NCBI GenBank assembly: GCA_046330955.1
Contig: JAXLRT010000001.1
Location: 124,001-188,000 of the forward strand
Reading direction: 5' to 3'
DNA length: 64,000 nucleotides
Source: JADJPO01 sp046330955
GTDB taxonomy: Bacteria > Actinomycetota > Actinomycetes > Actinomycetales > Kineosporiaceae
The translations under genes were made by a program, and so were the position numbers. This document shows, piece after piece, positions 1 through 8,906 of this stretch. How positions within the stretch are numbered: the stretch's first letter is position 1; each line of letters starts with the position of its first letter. The notes below the pieces were generated by a model that saw only the letters and a list, made by a program, of their open reading frames with translations, searched no databases and was not told where the DNA came from.

Positions 1-740
1 TAGGCGTTCTCGACCTCGGCGCGCCCGTCCTCGAGCTGGTGAACGGTGCGGCGGATGCCCTCGAGGATGTCGAGTGGCTCGAACCCGGTGACCACGATCG
101 GGACGCCGTAGCGCTCGGCCAACGGGGGGTACTCGGCCGTGCCCATCACGCTGCAGACGTGACCGGCGGCCAGGAACGCCTGCACCCGGCAGCTCGGTGA
201 CTCCATGATCGCAGTGATGGCCGGAGGGACGCGCACATGCGAGACCAGCAGGCTGAAGTTGGTGATGCCCAGCCGCTTCGCCTGGTGCACCGTCATCGCG
301 TTCGGTGGGGCGGTGGTCTCGAAACCGATGCCGAAGAACACCACCTGACGATCGGGGTTGGCCTTGGCCAGCTCGAGGGCGTCCAGCGGCGAGTAGACCA
401 CCCGGACATCGCCGCCGGCACTCTTGACCCGGAACAGGTCGACCTCGCTGCCGGGCACCCGCAGCATGTCGCCGAAGGAGCAGAAGATCACCTCGGGCCG
501 GGCGGCGATGGCCAGCGCCTTGTCGATGATCTCGAGCGGCGTGACACACACCGGGCACCCCGGGCCGTGGATCAGCTCGAGCTGTTCGGGCAGCACCTGG
601 TCGATGCCGTGCCGGATGATCGAGTGGGTCTGCCCGCCGCAGACCTCCATGATCGCCCAGGGCCGGGTGACAGTGGCGCGGATGTCGTCGAGCAACCGCT
701 GGGCGAGCTCGGGGTCGTTGAACTCCTCGACGTACTTCAT
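1..740 (-). CDS. hypD: HypD, hydrogenase Fe-ligand maturation protein (partial, C-terminus outside window)
   Basis: HypD is the scaffold, with HypC, on which the Fe(CN)2CO group of [NiFe]-hydrogenases is built in the cytoplasm. About 246 N-terminal residues are visible and the frame stays open to the window edge; the family is usually about 360-380 residues. Diagnostic motifs are CGGQTH (residues 34-39), GPGCPVC with C62 and C65, and GFETTAP (139-145). The ATG overlaps the hypC stop as ATGA (737-740), so the two genes are translationally coupled. The 3' end and any hypE lie beyond position 1. Confidence 0.96.
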   Translation of the reverse strand, partial: MKYVEEFNDPELAQRLLDDIRATVTRPWAIMEVCGGQTHSIIRHGIDQVLPEQLELIHGPGCPVCVTPLEIIDKALAIAARPEVIFCSFGDMLRVPGSEVDLFRVKSAGGDVRVVYSPLDALELAKANPDRQVVFFGIGFETTAPPNAMTVHQAKRLGITNFSLLVSHVRVPPAITAIMESPSCRVQAFLAAGHVCSVMGTAEYPPLAERYGVPIVVTGFEPLDILEGIRRTVHQLEDGRAEVENA

Positions 741-1069
741 GCGGACGCGGCCCGCGGGACCTGCGCCTGCACCTCCGGCGGTGCGGGCGGCGCGGTGCCT
801 GCCTCGGCGGCAGCCCGGCCCCAGGAGTCACCGAACTCCTCGTCCATGATGCCGAGGCTCTCGAACAGCGCCAAGGTCTCGAGCGCGGAGGCCTCGTCGA
901 GCTTCTGGATGGCGAACCCGACGTGGACGATGGTGTAGTCGCCGACGTCGATGTCCGGCAGGTAGGCCAGGCAGACGTCCTTGACCACGCCGCCGAAGTC
1001 GACCTTGGCCATGCGGGTGCCGTCCCGCTGCTCCACCTCGATGATCTTGCCGGGAACGGCCAGGCACAT
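737..1069 (-). CDS. hypC: HypC/HupF family hydrogenase maturation chaperone
   Basis: HypC carries the iron moiety with HypD and delivers it to the hydrogenase large subunit. The protein begins MCLAVPGKI, giving the essential Cys2, and continues with the small OB-like core (VDFGGVVKDVCLAY, VGDYTIVHVGFAI). The ATG at 1069 has a GAGGAG ribosome site about 7 nt upstream; the frame extends further upstream but that part is not HypC-like. At 110 residues it is longer than the usual 75-95: the last 30 or so residues are an Ala/Pro-rich tail. It overlaps hypD by 4 nt. Confidence 0.95.
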   Translation of the reverse strand: MCLAVPGKIIEVEQRDGTRMAKVDFGGVVKDVCLAYLPDIDVGDYTIVHVGFAIQKLDEASALETLALFESLGIMDEEFGDSWGRAAAEAGTAPPAPPEVQAQVPRAASA

Positions 1070-1217
1070 GGTGGACTCCTCGCGCTGCTGGGGGCGATCC
1101 GGTGTTCGAGCACCGTACCTGTCCGCGTCGTCGGTGTGGTGCGGCGCACACCCGAAAGTGACACGACGGGGCCGCCGTAGCAGGCTGGCCGCCACACGTA
1201 CCGGCGAAGGAGGCGGC

Positions 1218-2330
1218 ATGGCAGGAGTCAGGGTTCTGGTGGGCACCCGCAAGGGCGCGTTCGTCCTCACCTCGGACGAGGCCCGACGCGAGTGGCAGGT
1301 CGCAGGTCCGCACTTCCTGGGCTGGGAGGCCTACCACGTGGCCGGCTCCCCGCTGAACCCGGACCGGATCTGGGCGGCGCCCTCGATGGGTTGGTTCGGC
1401 CAGCAGGTACACCGCTCCGACGACGGCGGGGCGACCTGGGCGCCGGTGGGCAACGAGTTCGCCTACGCCACCGACCCGGGCACGCACCAGTGGTACGACG
1501 GCACGCCGCACCCATGGGAGTTCGCCCGGGTCTGGCACCTGGCGCCGTCCGTGCACGATCCCGACGTGGTGTTCGCGGGGGTCGAGGACGCCGGGCTGTT
1601 CCGCTCTGCGGATGCGGGGGCCAGCTGGCAGGAGGTGCCGGCGCTGCGGGACGTGTCCGGGTCGGCCTGGGCGCCCGGCGCCGGCGGCCTGTGCCTGCAC
1701 ACCATCCTGCAGCACCCGACCGATCCCGACCGGATGACGGTGGCGATCTCGGCGGCCGGCTGCTTCCGCACCGATGACGGTGGCAAGACGTGGCGTCCGG
1801 TCACCAAGGGGCTGCGCTCGGGGGAGATCCCGAACGAGACCGCGACCGTGGGGCACTGCGTGCACAAGCTGGCGGCTCACCCCTCGGCGCCGGACACGGT
1901 GTTCATGCAGAAGCACTGGGACGTCATGCGCACCGACGACGGCGGCGAGAACTGGACCGAGGTCAGCGGCGACCTGCCCACCGACTTCGGCTTCCCGATC
2001 GCGGTGCACCCTCACGAGCCGGAGACGGTGTACGTCGTGCCGATCACCAGCGATTCCCACCACGTTCCGCCGGACGGCAAGCTGCGGGTCTACCGCTCGC
2101 GCACCGGCGGCGGTACCTGGGAGGCGCTGACCGCGGGGTTGCCGCAGGAGAACTGCTACGTCAACGTGCTGCGGGATGCGATGGCGGTCGACTCGCTGGA
2201 ATCGGCCGGGGTCTATTTCGGCACCACCGGCGGGCAGGTCTATGCCTCCGCCGACTCCGGGGAGAGCTGGGCGCCGATCGTGCGGGACCTGCCGGCCGTG
2301 CTGTCGGTCGAGGTCCAGACCTTGCCATGA
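1218..2330 (+). CDS. BNR/Asp-box beta-propeller protein (WD40/YVTN/sortilin-like)
   Basis: The 370-residue product has no obvious signal peptide. It carries repeated Asp-box motifs such as RSDDGGATW, RSADAGASW, RTDDGGKTW, RTDDGGENW and ASADSGESW, spaced as in a multi-blade beta-propeller. The enzymatic or binding role is unknown; this family is found as a cytosolic glycosyl-hydrolase-like or photosystem-stability-like propeller. The start is set by GAAGGAGG just before ATG 1218. It is divergent from hypC and overlaps the next gene by ATGA, so the pair is co-translated. It has no known part in hydrogenase maturation. Confidence 0.85.
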   Translation: MAGVRVLVGTRKGAFVLTSDEARREWQVAGPHFLGWEAYHVAGSPLNPDRIWAAPSMGWFGQQVHRSDDGGATWAPVGNEFAYATDPGTHQWYDGTPHPWEFARVWHLAPSVHDPDVVFAGVEDAGLFRSADAGASWQEVPALRDVSGSAWAPGAGGLCLHTILQHPTDPDRMTVAISAAGCFRTDDGGKTWRPVTKGLRSGEIPNETATVGHCVHKLAAHPSAPDTVFMQKHWDVMRTDDGGENWTEVSGDLPTDFGFPIAVHPHEPETVYVVPITSDSHHVPPDGKLRVYRSRTGGGTWEALTAGLPQENCYVNVLRDAMAVDSLESAGVYFGTTGGQVYASADSGESWAPIVRDLPAVLSVEVQTLP

Positions 2331-2662
2331 CCGCCGAGAACGCCGAGCTCACCGAGAGCACCGTGCCGGTGCGCGTGGTGCTGCCCGCCCACCTGCGCGA
2401 GCTGGCCAGGGTGGACGGCGAGGTGAGCCTGGACGTCGTCCCGCCGGTGTGCATCGCCGGCGTGTTGGACGCCGTCGAGGCGCGGTACCCGGTGCTGTGC
2501 GGCGCGATCCGAGCGCACGGTGGGGGGCCGCGCCGTCCGTTCGTGCGGTTCTTCGCCTGCCAGGACGACTGGTCGCACGAGCCCGTGGACGCTCCCCTGC
2601 CCGCGGCCGTCGCCCGGGGCGAGGAACCGTTGCTGGTCGTCGGCGCGATGGCCGGGGGCTGA
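2327..2662 (+). CDS. MoaD/ThiS-like ubiquitin-fold protein
   Basis: This 111-residue protein ends VVGAMAGG, the exposed Gly-Gly terminus that MoaD/ThiS sulfur carriers need for adenylation and thiocarboxylation. The N-terminal strand pattern (VPVRVVLPAHLRELARVDGEVSLDV) and a helix with VLDAVEARYPVL fit the beta-grasp fold. It is longer than a typical MoaD (about 80-90 residues). It is coupled by a 4-nt overlap to the upstream propeller gene. Whether it serves molybdopterin synthesis, another sulfur transfer or protein tagging cannot be told; no MoaE-like gene is nearby. Confidence 0.75.
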   Translation: MTAENAELTESTVPVRVVLPAHLRELARVDGEVSLDVVPPVCIAGVLDAVEARYPVLCGAIRAHGGGPRRPFVRFFACQDDWSHEPVDAPLPAAVARGEEPLLVVGAMAGG

Positions 2663-2760
2663 GGGCGACCTGGCGTGGGCCAGGGCGACCGTGGCGAGAT
2701 CGTGGTGATGTCCGAGTGACACCGTGGCGAGGACGACCGGCACCGACACGCTCTGGGCAG

Positions 2761-3183
2761 GTGTTCAAGCGCCTGGCGGTGGACACTGGAGTCGATCTCT
2801 CTCGAGCCACGCCCGTCCAGGCGTGGGAGGTGTTCTCTCGCTTCTCCCGAGAAGCGTTCCGGGTGCCGCGGATACCTGGAGCGGACGGGTTGGTGTACCA
2901 GTACGGAATCCGCGACGTCGGGGACGGTCCCTGGTTCGACCTGGATCTGACCCGACAGTTCGCGGTTCGGGGTGACGACGAGTTCCTTCAGTTCCACTGC
3001 ACGCTGCCGTACGAACCGACGAACGCCCACGAGCTTCTGGGCGCGTTTCACGAGTGGTGGTGGTTCGACGATCCATCGCCGCCCCTGTCGGAGTGGCTGT
3101 CCGCGATGCGCGCTCGACCCGAGTGGACTGTTCTCGCTGCCGCAGACCCGGTCGCCGTGAAGGTCTTCGTCGCGTACACCTGA
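2761..3183 (+). CDS. hypothetical protein, 140 aa
   Basis: I do not recognise this family. A GTG at 2761 is the most likely start because the protein-like composition begins there; the frame is open further upstream but looks like a shadow of the MoaD-like gene. The product is acidic, aromatic-rich (a WEVFSRFSREAF segment, an EWWWFDD patch) and has no membrane segment, signal peptide or cysteine pair. It follows the MoaD-like gene by about 100 nt and is convergent with the HNH gene. A weak ribosome site makes the start uncertain. Confidence 0.55.
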   Translation: MFKRLAVDTGVDLSRATPVQAWEVFSRFSREAFRVPRIPGADGLVYQYGIRDVGDGPWFDLDLTRQFAVRGDDEFLQFHCTLPYEPTNAHELLGAFHEWWWFDDPSPPLSEWLSAMRARPEWTVLAAADPVAVKVFVAYT

Positions 3184-3202
3184 CGCGCCGCGAGGTCCGC
3201 TT

Positions 3203-3232
3203 GCCATGGTGAGACTGCCTCTCCGCCATGGC
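3203..3232. terminator. possible hairpin between convergent genes
   Basis: A 7-bp inverted repeat (GCCATGG at 3203-3209 and CCATGGC at 3226-3232, 16-nt loop) lies between the ends of two convergent genes. The stem is short and there is no T run, so a terminator role is only suggested by position. Confidence 0.25.
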
Positions 3233-3293
3233 GCCCCAGCTCCGCACAGACGCCATCTCGGCGCAGGCCGACTCTCGGATCGTCGCGCCGACA

Positions 3294-5132
3294 TCATGGC
3301 GGTTCGCCCGGTGACGATTCAGAGCCGGCGCCGCCCTCATTGCCGTGCTCTCCGAATTCTCGACTCGCCCGTGGCGGCGGCTGCGCGACGGCGTCGAGGT
3401 CGAGTGCGAGTTGGTCACCGAGGTGCGCGGCGAGGTGGTGGGCGGTGTGCTCGTCGTCGTGAACGGTGTTGCGGACCGGTCGTTGCAGCGGGTCGATCCA
3501 GGGTGGTGGGATCACCCACGGCACACCGTTGATCATCTTTATGGTCCAGATCCCGGCATGGATGGCGGTGTGGTCGCGGCCGCACGCGGCGACCAGTTTG
3601 TCGACGTCGGTGAGTCCGCCCTCGGCCCAGGGCACTGCATGGTGGACGTCGCACCAGTCCACCGGCGCGGTGCACTCGGGGATGATGCAGCCGCGATCTC
3701 GGGCGAACACCGCCCGCCGTTGAGCCGGGGTGGCCAGGCGTTGGGCTCGTCCCTGGGCCAGGACCGCTCCGTGACCGTCGAGGATGGTCGGGGAGATCAG
3801 GGAGGTGCACAGCATCTGGGCCAGGACGTGGCGGGGTAGGGGTCCGCCGCCCGGTCCGAGGTCACTGCCGAGCCCGGCACCGGGGGTGGGTTGGGGGTGG
3901 AGGGCGGCGGTGAGTTGGTCGAGGGTGGCGATCAGGGAGATGTGGACGCCGCCCGAGGGTTTCGGCGTCGAAGTTCGTCGGGTGGACGCTTTCGCCGTCC
4001 TCGCGGTGCTGGATGAGGTGCCGTCGGTGCCGTCGGTGGTGCTCGTGTCCGCTGCGGCCTTGTCTCGGTTGCTGGTGGCGCTGCTGGCGTCGGTGGGACT
4101 ACCGGCGTCGACGTCCTCGACCTCGCCGGAGTCGCCATCTGCGGTGGTGTTGCCGCGCAGGGCCATGCGGGCGAGGTGGGCCAGGGCATCGGCGCGGCGT
4201 TGCGCCGCGGTCCGCGGATCCCGCAGCGGGAGTTCACCCTGAACCTGCCCGTCCCCACCGGCATCCTGACCCGCGGGGGTGGGTTTGATGGGTTTGCTCA
4301 AGGCGTGCAGGACGTTGCGGACGATCAGTCCGTCGGCCGGGGACAACGCGAACCGCCCGACCAGCATGCCGTTGCTGTCGGTGCCCAGGTGCAGGTACCG
4401 CTTCTGGTGAGCCTTCGGGTCGAAGCCCTTGTCGGGGTTCAACGCTTCTTCGAGTTGGGTGCACAGTCGCCGGAACACGTGCGGGGCGTGCTTGCGGGCC
4501 TGCTCGGCCAGGAACTCATCCACCCGCTGGATCCCCGCGATCCCCTCCGGATCGACATGCGCCAACACATCGCTGTCGATGCGGCCCACGCAGCCCACGG
4601 CGTGGTCGACGTGGCGGCGGGAGATGTCCCCGGCCGCCAACGCAGCACCCACCTCCGGCAACCCCATCCCCGTGGCATCCAGGCCACCGGCCGGGTCGGT
4701 GCCGCCGGTGTCGATGCCGACGCCGGCGCCGTCCGGGTCGAGCCGCCGCGCCGCGGCGACATCCCGGGCGGCGGTGCCGGGATCGAGGCGTAGGGCGTGG
4801 ACCAGGAAGGTGGCGGCGACCTTGCCCGCGGGGCAGGTCGGCATCGCCTCGCGTCGGTCATCCAGGGCGCGGACCAGGTGCAAGGTGGCGGCCTCGACCT
4901 GGTTGGTCAGCTGGTGCGCCGCGATCAGCGCGGTCCGTAGTTCGTCGTCCGACAGGGTCAGCGTCGGTGTGGTCTGCAGTGCACGAACCTGCGCCGACAC
5001 GGCGTCCAACACCGCGGTGACCGGCGAGACCGCATGGCCGATGGTGTCGGAGGCGGCGCCGTCCGGAGTGCCGGAGGCAGCACCGTCACCGGACGGGTCG
5101 CCGTCCGGGATGGGTGTCTGCTCCGGTTCCAT
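3294..5132 (-). CDS. DUF222 / 13E12-type HNH endonuclease-domain protein
   Basis: The 612-residue protein belongs to the 13E12 repeat family common in actinobacteria. It has an N-terminal alpha-helical DUF222 region (roughly residues 30-330), a low-complexity linker rich in Asp/Thr/Ser, and a C-terminal HNH module with GCIIPEC, DVHHAVPWAEGG and a further CGRDH. The Cys/His set suggests a metal-stabilised HNH nuclease. Function in the cell is not established. ATG 5132 is preferred over the upstream GTG because a TAGTGT box lies 13 nt before it. It sits alone on the minus strand inside the split hydrogenase locus and may be a late arrival. Confidence 0.88.
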   Translation of the reverse strand: MEPEQTPIPDGDPSGDGAASGTPDGAASDTIGHAVSPVTAVLDAVSAQVRALQTTPTLTLSDDELRTALIAAHQLTNQVEAATLHLVRALDDRREAMPTCPAGKVAATFLVHALRLDPGTAARDVAAARRLDPDGAGVGIDTGGTDPAGGLDATGMGLPEVGAALAAGDISRRHVDHAVGCVGRIDSDVLAHVDPEGIAGIQRVDEFLAEQARKHAPHVFRRLCTQLEEALNPDKGFDPKAHQKRYLHLGTDSNGMLVGRFALSPADGLIVRNVLHALSKPIKPTPAGQDAGGDGQVQGELPLRDPRTAAQRRADALAHLARMALRGNTTADGDSGEVEDVDAGSPTDASSATSNRDKAAADTSTTDGTDGTSSSTARTAKASTRRTSTPKPSGGVHISLIATLDQLTAALHPQPTPGAGLGSDLGPGGGPLPRHVLAQMLCTSLISPTILDGHGAVLAQGRAQRLATPAQRRAVFARDRGCIIPECTAPVDWCDVHHAVPWAEGGLTDVDKLVAACGRDHTAIHAGIWTIKMINGVPWVIPPPWIDPLQRPVRNTVHDDEHTAHHLAAHLGDQLALDLDAVAQPPPRASREFGEHGNEGGAGSESSPGEPP

Positions 5133-5221
5133 GAAGCGGACACTACGGGCGACCACCGACAACCAAGCCGCCTCAGAGCCCAATGAAAGCCATTGCAGCA
5201 GAATGATTTTCTGTGAAGGAA

Positions 5222-5240
5222 CTCACTGTCACAGAGTGAG
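5222..5240. terminator. inverted repeat downstream of hypF
   Basis: CTCACT (5222-5227) and AGTGAG (5235-5240) form a 6-bp stem with a 7-nt loop about 40 nt after the hypF stop. On the minus strand it is followed by TTCCTT. It could end the hypF transcript or be an operator for the DUF222 gene just downstream; the local DNA is more AT-rich than its surroundings. Confidence 0.35.
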
Positions 5241-5277
5241 ACTCCAGGGCACTTTATCCAGTGGGAAGACTCTGCGC

Positions 5278-7734
5278 TCAGCTCACCCAAACCGCGCGGG
5301 AGGCGCCTCGCCGCCGGGCGCCCACGGCGATCTGTCCCAGGGCGAGGCCGCCGTCGTTCGGGGGCACGAGGCGATGGGTCAGGACCGTGAAGCCCCGCTC
5401 GGACAGCGCCCGACGGGTCAGCGTGAGCAACAACCCGTTGCAGAACACCCCGCCGGACAGTGCCACGCGACGGTCGTCCACCAGGTCTGCGGCTCGGTCT
5501 GCCAGGTCCGCCACGGCCACGGCGACTGCGCGATGGAAGCCCAGGGCCATGGACGCCGGCTCGCGCCCCGCGCGAACGTCGTCCACGAGCCCGCCCACCA
5601 GGGCGGCGACGTCCCAGCGCCACGGCGGAGCAGCGGCCGGCGCGGCACCGACCACGTCAGCTGCCGGCGGCCCGAGCAACGGCAGGGTGTACTCCCCCGG
5701 CTCCTTCCCGGCGCGCACGGCCTGCTCGGCGAGCGCCTGGAGTTCCATCGCGGCCTGAGCCTCGTACCCGGCGCGGTGGCACACCCCGAGCAGCGAGGCA
5801 ACGGCGTCGAACAGCCGGCCCATGCTGGACGTCGGCACGCAGCCCAGGCCCGTCGCGAGCTGGTGCGCCACCACCCGGCGCTCGTCGTCCGGGCAGGCAA
5901 CCACCGGTGGCAGCGGAGGCTGATTCGCTGCGTCCCAATCGATCCCGGCGTGCCAGAGTTGGCTCAACGCCATGCGATAGGTCCGCTGCACGGTGGCGTC
6001 CCCGCCCGGCAGCGGCACGTAGTCGAGCTGCGCCAGCCGCACGAAGCTGTCATAGCGGGCGAGCAGCGCCTCGCCGCCCCAGATCGCCCCGTCGGGGCCG
6101 AAACCCGTTCCGTCGAAGGCGAACCCGAGCACCGTCGCATCCGGCTCGACCTGATTCTCGGCCATCACCGCAGCGAGATGCGCGTGGTGATGCTGGACGA
6201 CGACCGGCGGCTCCAGCCCGTCGGCCGCCGCGCGACGACGCGCCCAGGCGGCACTGCGATACCCGGGGTGGGCGTCGCTGACCACCGCGCAGGGGGTCAC
6301 CTCGACCAACGCCTGCAACTGGGCGAGGGCACACTCGAACGCGGTCTGCGTGGCCAGGTCATCCATGTCACCCAGGTGCCCTGACATCCAGGCGGATCGA
6401 CCCTGCGCCAGGCAGAAGGTGTTCTTCAGGTCTCCCCCGACGGCCAGGGTCTCGGCCACCTCGAACGGCAGCCCAACCGGCATCGGCGCATGGCCCCGCG
6501 ACCGCCGAATCGGCAGCTCGGCGCCGTCCGCGACGGTGACCACCGAGTCGTCACACGGCACGTGGATCGCCCGGTCGTGACGCAACCAGGCATCGGCGAT
6601 GCCGGCCAGCCGCTCCAGCGCCGCGGCATCGTCGGTGACGATCGGTTCGCCCGCCAGGTTGCCGCTGGTCAGCACCAGCACCTGCGGCCCCGGCGGATCG
6701 TCGTGCAGGCCGAACAACAGCCGATGCAGCGCCGAGGGCGGCAGCATCACGCCGAGCCGGCCCACCCGGGGCGCCACCTCGTCGGCGACCACCGGCGCAT
6801 ACGGCAGCTGCGCAGCCCACTGAGCGACCGGCAGCAACACGATCGGACGACGCGGCGAACTCAGCAGACCAGCTGCCACGTCGTCGACCTCGACGATCCG
6901 GCGAGCTGTCTCGAGATCCGGCACGAGGACCGCGAACGGCTTGTCACCTCGCTGCTTTCGCCGCCGAAGCCGAGCCACGGCCTGCGGATCGGTGGCGTCG
7001 CAGGCGAGGTGGTAGCCACCGATGCCCTTCACCGCGACGATGCCGCCGGCCGCCAGCACCTGGCGGGCCCGGGCCAACGCCGCCTCACGATGGCAAGGGT
7101 CGTGGCCGGGTTCGACGAACTCCAGCTCCGGGCCGCACGCATGGCAGGCGACCGGCTGGGCGTGGAACCGCCGATCGGCGGGGTCGGCATACTCGCGGGC
7201 GCAGTCAGTGCACAGGGCGAAGCCGGCCATGGTGGTCATCGGCCGGTCGTAGGGCAACCCGGTGATGATGGTGAACCGCGGCCCACAGTTGGTGCAGGTG
7301 ATGAACGGGTGGCGGTAGCGCCGATCGGCCGGATCGGTGAGCTCGGCGAGACAGTCGGCGCAGGTGGCCACGTCGGCCGGCACCAGGGTGCGTCGTCCGG
7401 GTGACCCGGAGGCCGTGGGGTCGGACGCCGCGATGGTGAAGCCGCTCTCCGGACGCGTCGGGACGTCCTGCCAGCTCACCGATTCGACCACCGACAGCGG
7501 AGGCGCCTCGCTCTCGACCGCACGGCAGAACGCCTCGACGTCCGCCGGGGCGCCCTGCACCTGGGCCAGCACCCCGTCGATGTCGTTGCTCACCTCACCG
7601 GTGAGTGCGAGCCGAGCCGCCAGGGCGTAGACGAAGGGCCGGAACCCCACCCCCTGGACGACGCCCCGCACCCGCACCTGGCGCCGGATCAGCGCCCGCC
7701 GCGGCGTCGAGGTGGCACTCAGGGGCGATTCCAC
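5278..7734 (-). CDS. hypF: HypF carbamoyltransferase
   Basis: HypF converts carbamoyl phosphate and passes the carbamoyl group to HypE to make the cyanide ligands of the active site. The 818-residue protein shows all parts in order: an acylphosphatase domain (VRGVVQGVGFRPFVYALA), two zinc-finger-like repeats (CADCLAEL...CTNCGP and CTDCAREY...CHACGP), a YrdC-like domain (GGIVAVKGIGGYHLACDA) and a C-terminal Kae1/HypF domain with HHHAHLAAVMAEN. GTG 7734 is chosen because the match starts there; it overlaps the stop of the upstream NHL gene by 16 nt. It is the last minus-strand gene before the 4-kb interruption that separates it from hypCD. Confidence 0.96.
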   Translation of the reverse strand: MESPLSATSTPRRALIRRQVRVRGVVQGVGFRPFVYALAARLALTGEVSNDIDGVLAQVQGAPADVEAFCRAVESEAPPLSVVESVSWQDVPTRPESGFTIAASDPTASGSPGRRTLVPADVATCADCLAELTDPADRRYRHPFITCTNCGPRFTIITGLPYDRPMTTMAGFALCTDCAREYADPADRRFHAQPVACHACGPELEFVEPGHDPCHREAALARARQVLAAGGIVAVKGIGGYHLACDATDPQAVARLRRRKQRGDKPFAVLVPDLETARRIVEVDDVAAGLLSSPRRPIVLLPVAQWAAQLPYAPVVADEVAPRVGRLGVMLPPSALHRLLFGLHDDPPGPQVLVLTSGNLAGEPIVTDDAAALERLAGIADAWLRHDRAIHVPCDDSVVTVADGAELPIRRSRGHAPMPVGLPFEVAETLAVGGDLKNTFCLAQGRSAWMSGHLGDMDDLATQTAFECALAQLQALVEVTPCAVVSDAHPGYRSAAWARRRAAADGLEPPVVVQHHHAHLAAVMAENQVEPDATVLGFAFDGTGFGPDGAIWGGEALLARYDSFVRLAQLDYVPLPGGDATVQRTYRMALSQLWHAGIDWDAANQPPLPPVVACPDDERRVVAHQLATGLGCVPTSSMGRLFDAVASLLGVCHRAGYEAQAAMELQALAEQAVRAGKEPGEYTLPLLGPPAADVVGAAPAAAPPWRWDVAALVGGLVDDVRAGREPASMALGFHRAVAVAVADLADRAADLVDDRRVALSGGVFCNGLLLTLTRRALSERGFTVLTHRLVPPNDGGLALGQIAVGARRRGASRAVWVS

Positions 7735-8906
7735 AGGACCACCCGGTTGTTGCCGGAATCGGCCACGGCCAACAGGTCGCCGTGACCGTCGGGCCGTGCG
7801 TCGCGCACCGCGGACAGGCCGTAGGGCCAGCAGAATCCGTCCGAAGTCACCGCCGTCCAACGGTTCTCACCCGCAGGGTCGAACCCGTGCTGCCCCAGGA
7901 CGGCGTCCGCCGGGGTGGCGATCTGCTGCGCTGCGGGCTCTCGCCAGCCGAGCACCCGGTTGTTCGCTGTGTCGCCGACCAGCAGCTCGCCCCCGAGAGC
8001 CGTTGCCGCGTAGGGGAACCGGAGTCTCGACGGCCCCTGGGGAACATGGGGCATCTCGGCGGCGGACGTGAAGCCCGGTTGGCCGAGAACCAGGTCGGCG
8101 GGGCGGTCGCCGTCCACGGGCAGCCGCCAGCCGAGCAGCCGGTGATTGCCCGCGTCGGCCACCCACAGCACCTCGCCGGCGGCGTCCGGCACCACCGCGA
8201 TGGCGTGCGGCCACCGGAAGGAGTCGGCCGCGACCTCGGCACCGCGATTCTCGTCCCGGTCGCCCGGAGCGGCTTGGCCGACGATCACATCTGCGGGCCG
8301 AGTGGGATCGAAACCCGTTGCGGGCGAGACATTCCAGCCGAGAACCCGACGATTTCCGGTGTCACAGACCCACAGCCACCCGTCGTGCCAGGTGACCCCG
8401 AACGGCCAGTACAGCGAGGCGGCGCCGGCGTCCCCGCCGCGATTGGGTTCGATGCTCGACAGGTCGGGCTGCCCCAGCCACCACACCGGCTCGGGATCGT
8501 TCCGGTCGAGGGCACCGTCATAGGCCAGCACTCGGTGATTCCAGCCGTCGGCGACCAGCAGCAGCCCGTCGGCCATCGCCAACCCGGTGGGCAGGAACAA
8601 CCCACGTTCGGGGCCACGGCCGCCCGCTTGCGGTCCCTCCGAATACGCATCGGCCTGGCCGATCACCACCGCTGAGTCCGCGCCGTCCGTGGCGGGCACG
8701 TCCGGCCACACCAGCAGCCGGTGGTTGCCGGTGTCGGCGGCGATGACCCGAACCGTCGGTTCCCTGGCGTCCAGCAGCACCCCGCGCGGACCGTAGAGCT
8801 GCGACGGCGTCGGGTCGGCGTCGGGCAACGCCAAGCTCAGCTCGGAGGCAGCACCGAGCACCCGCAGCGGCTGCCAGCCCCCCGTCAGTCCCCCAGCCGC
8901 ACCCAT
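7719..8906 (-). CDS. NHL-repeat beta-propeller protein of the hydrogenase cluster
   Basis: The 395-residue protein has about six repeats of the type ADTGNHRLLVW, ADGWNHRVLAY, CDTGNRRVLGW, ADAGNHRLLGW, GDTANNRVLGW and ADSGNNRVVLW, which define an NHL propeller. There is no signal peptide, so it probably acts in the cytoplasm or on the membrane inner face. NHL proteins are known neighbours of group 1h hydrogenases, but their role is unproven; a docking platform is an inference. Its start overlaps the stop of the NifU-Rieske gene and its stop lies inside hypF, so it is deep within the operon. Confidence 0.85.
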   Translation of the reverse strand: MGAAGGLTGGWQPLRVLGAASELSLALPDADPTPSQLYGPRGVLLDAREPTVRVIAADTGNHRLLVWPDVPATDGADSAVVIGQADAYSEGPQAGGRGPERGLFLPTGLAMADGLLLVADGWNHRVLAYDGALDRNDPEPVWWLGQPDLSSIEPNRGGDAGAASLYWPFGVTWHDGWLWVCDTGNRRVLGWNVSPATGFDPTRPADVIVGQAAPGDRDENRGAEVAADSFRWPHAIAVVPDAAGEVLWVADAGNHRLLGWRLPVDGDRPADLVLGQPGFTSAAEMPHVPQGPSRLRFPYAATALGGELLVGDTANNRVLGWREPAAQQIATPADAVLGQHGFDPAGENRWTAVTSDGFCWPYGLSAVRDARPDGHGDLLAVADSGNNRVVLWNRP

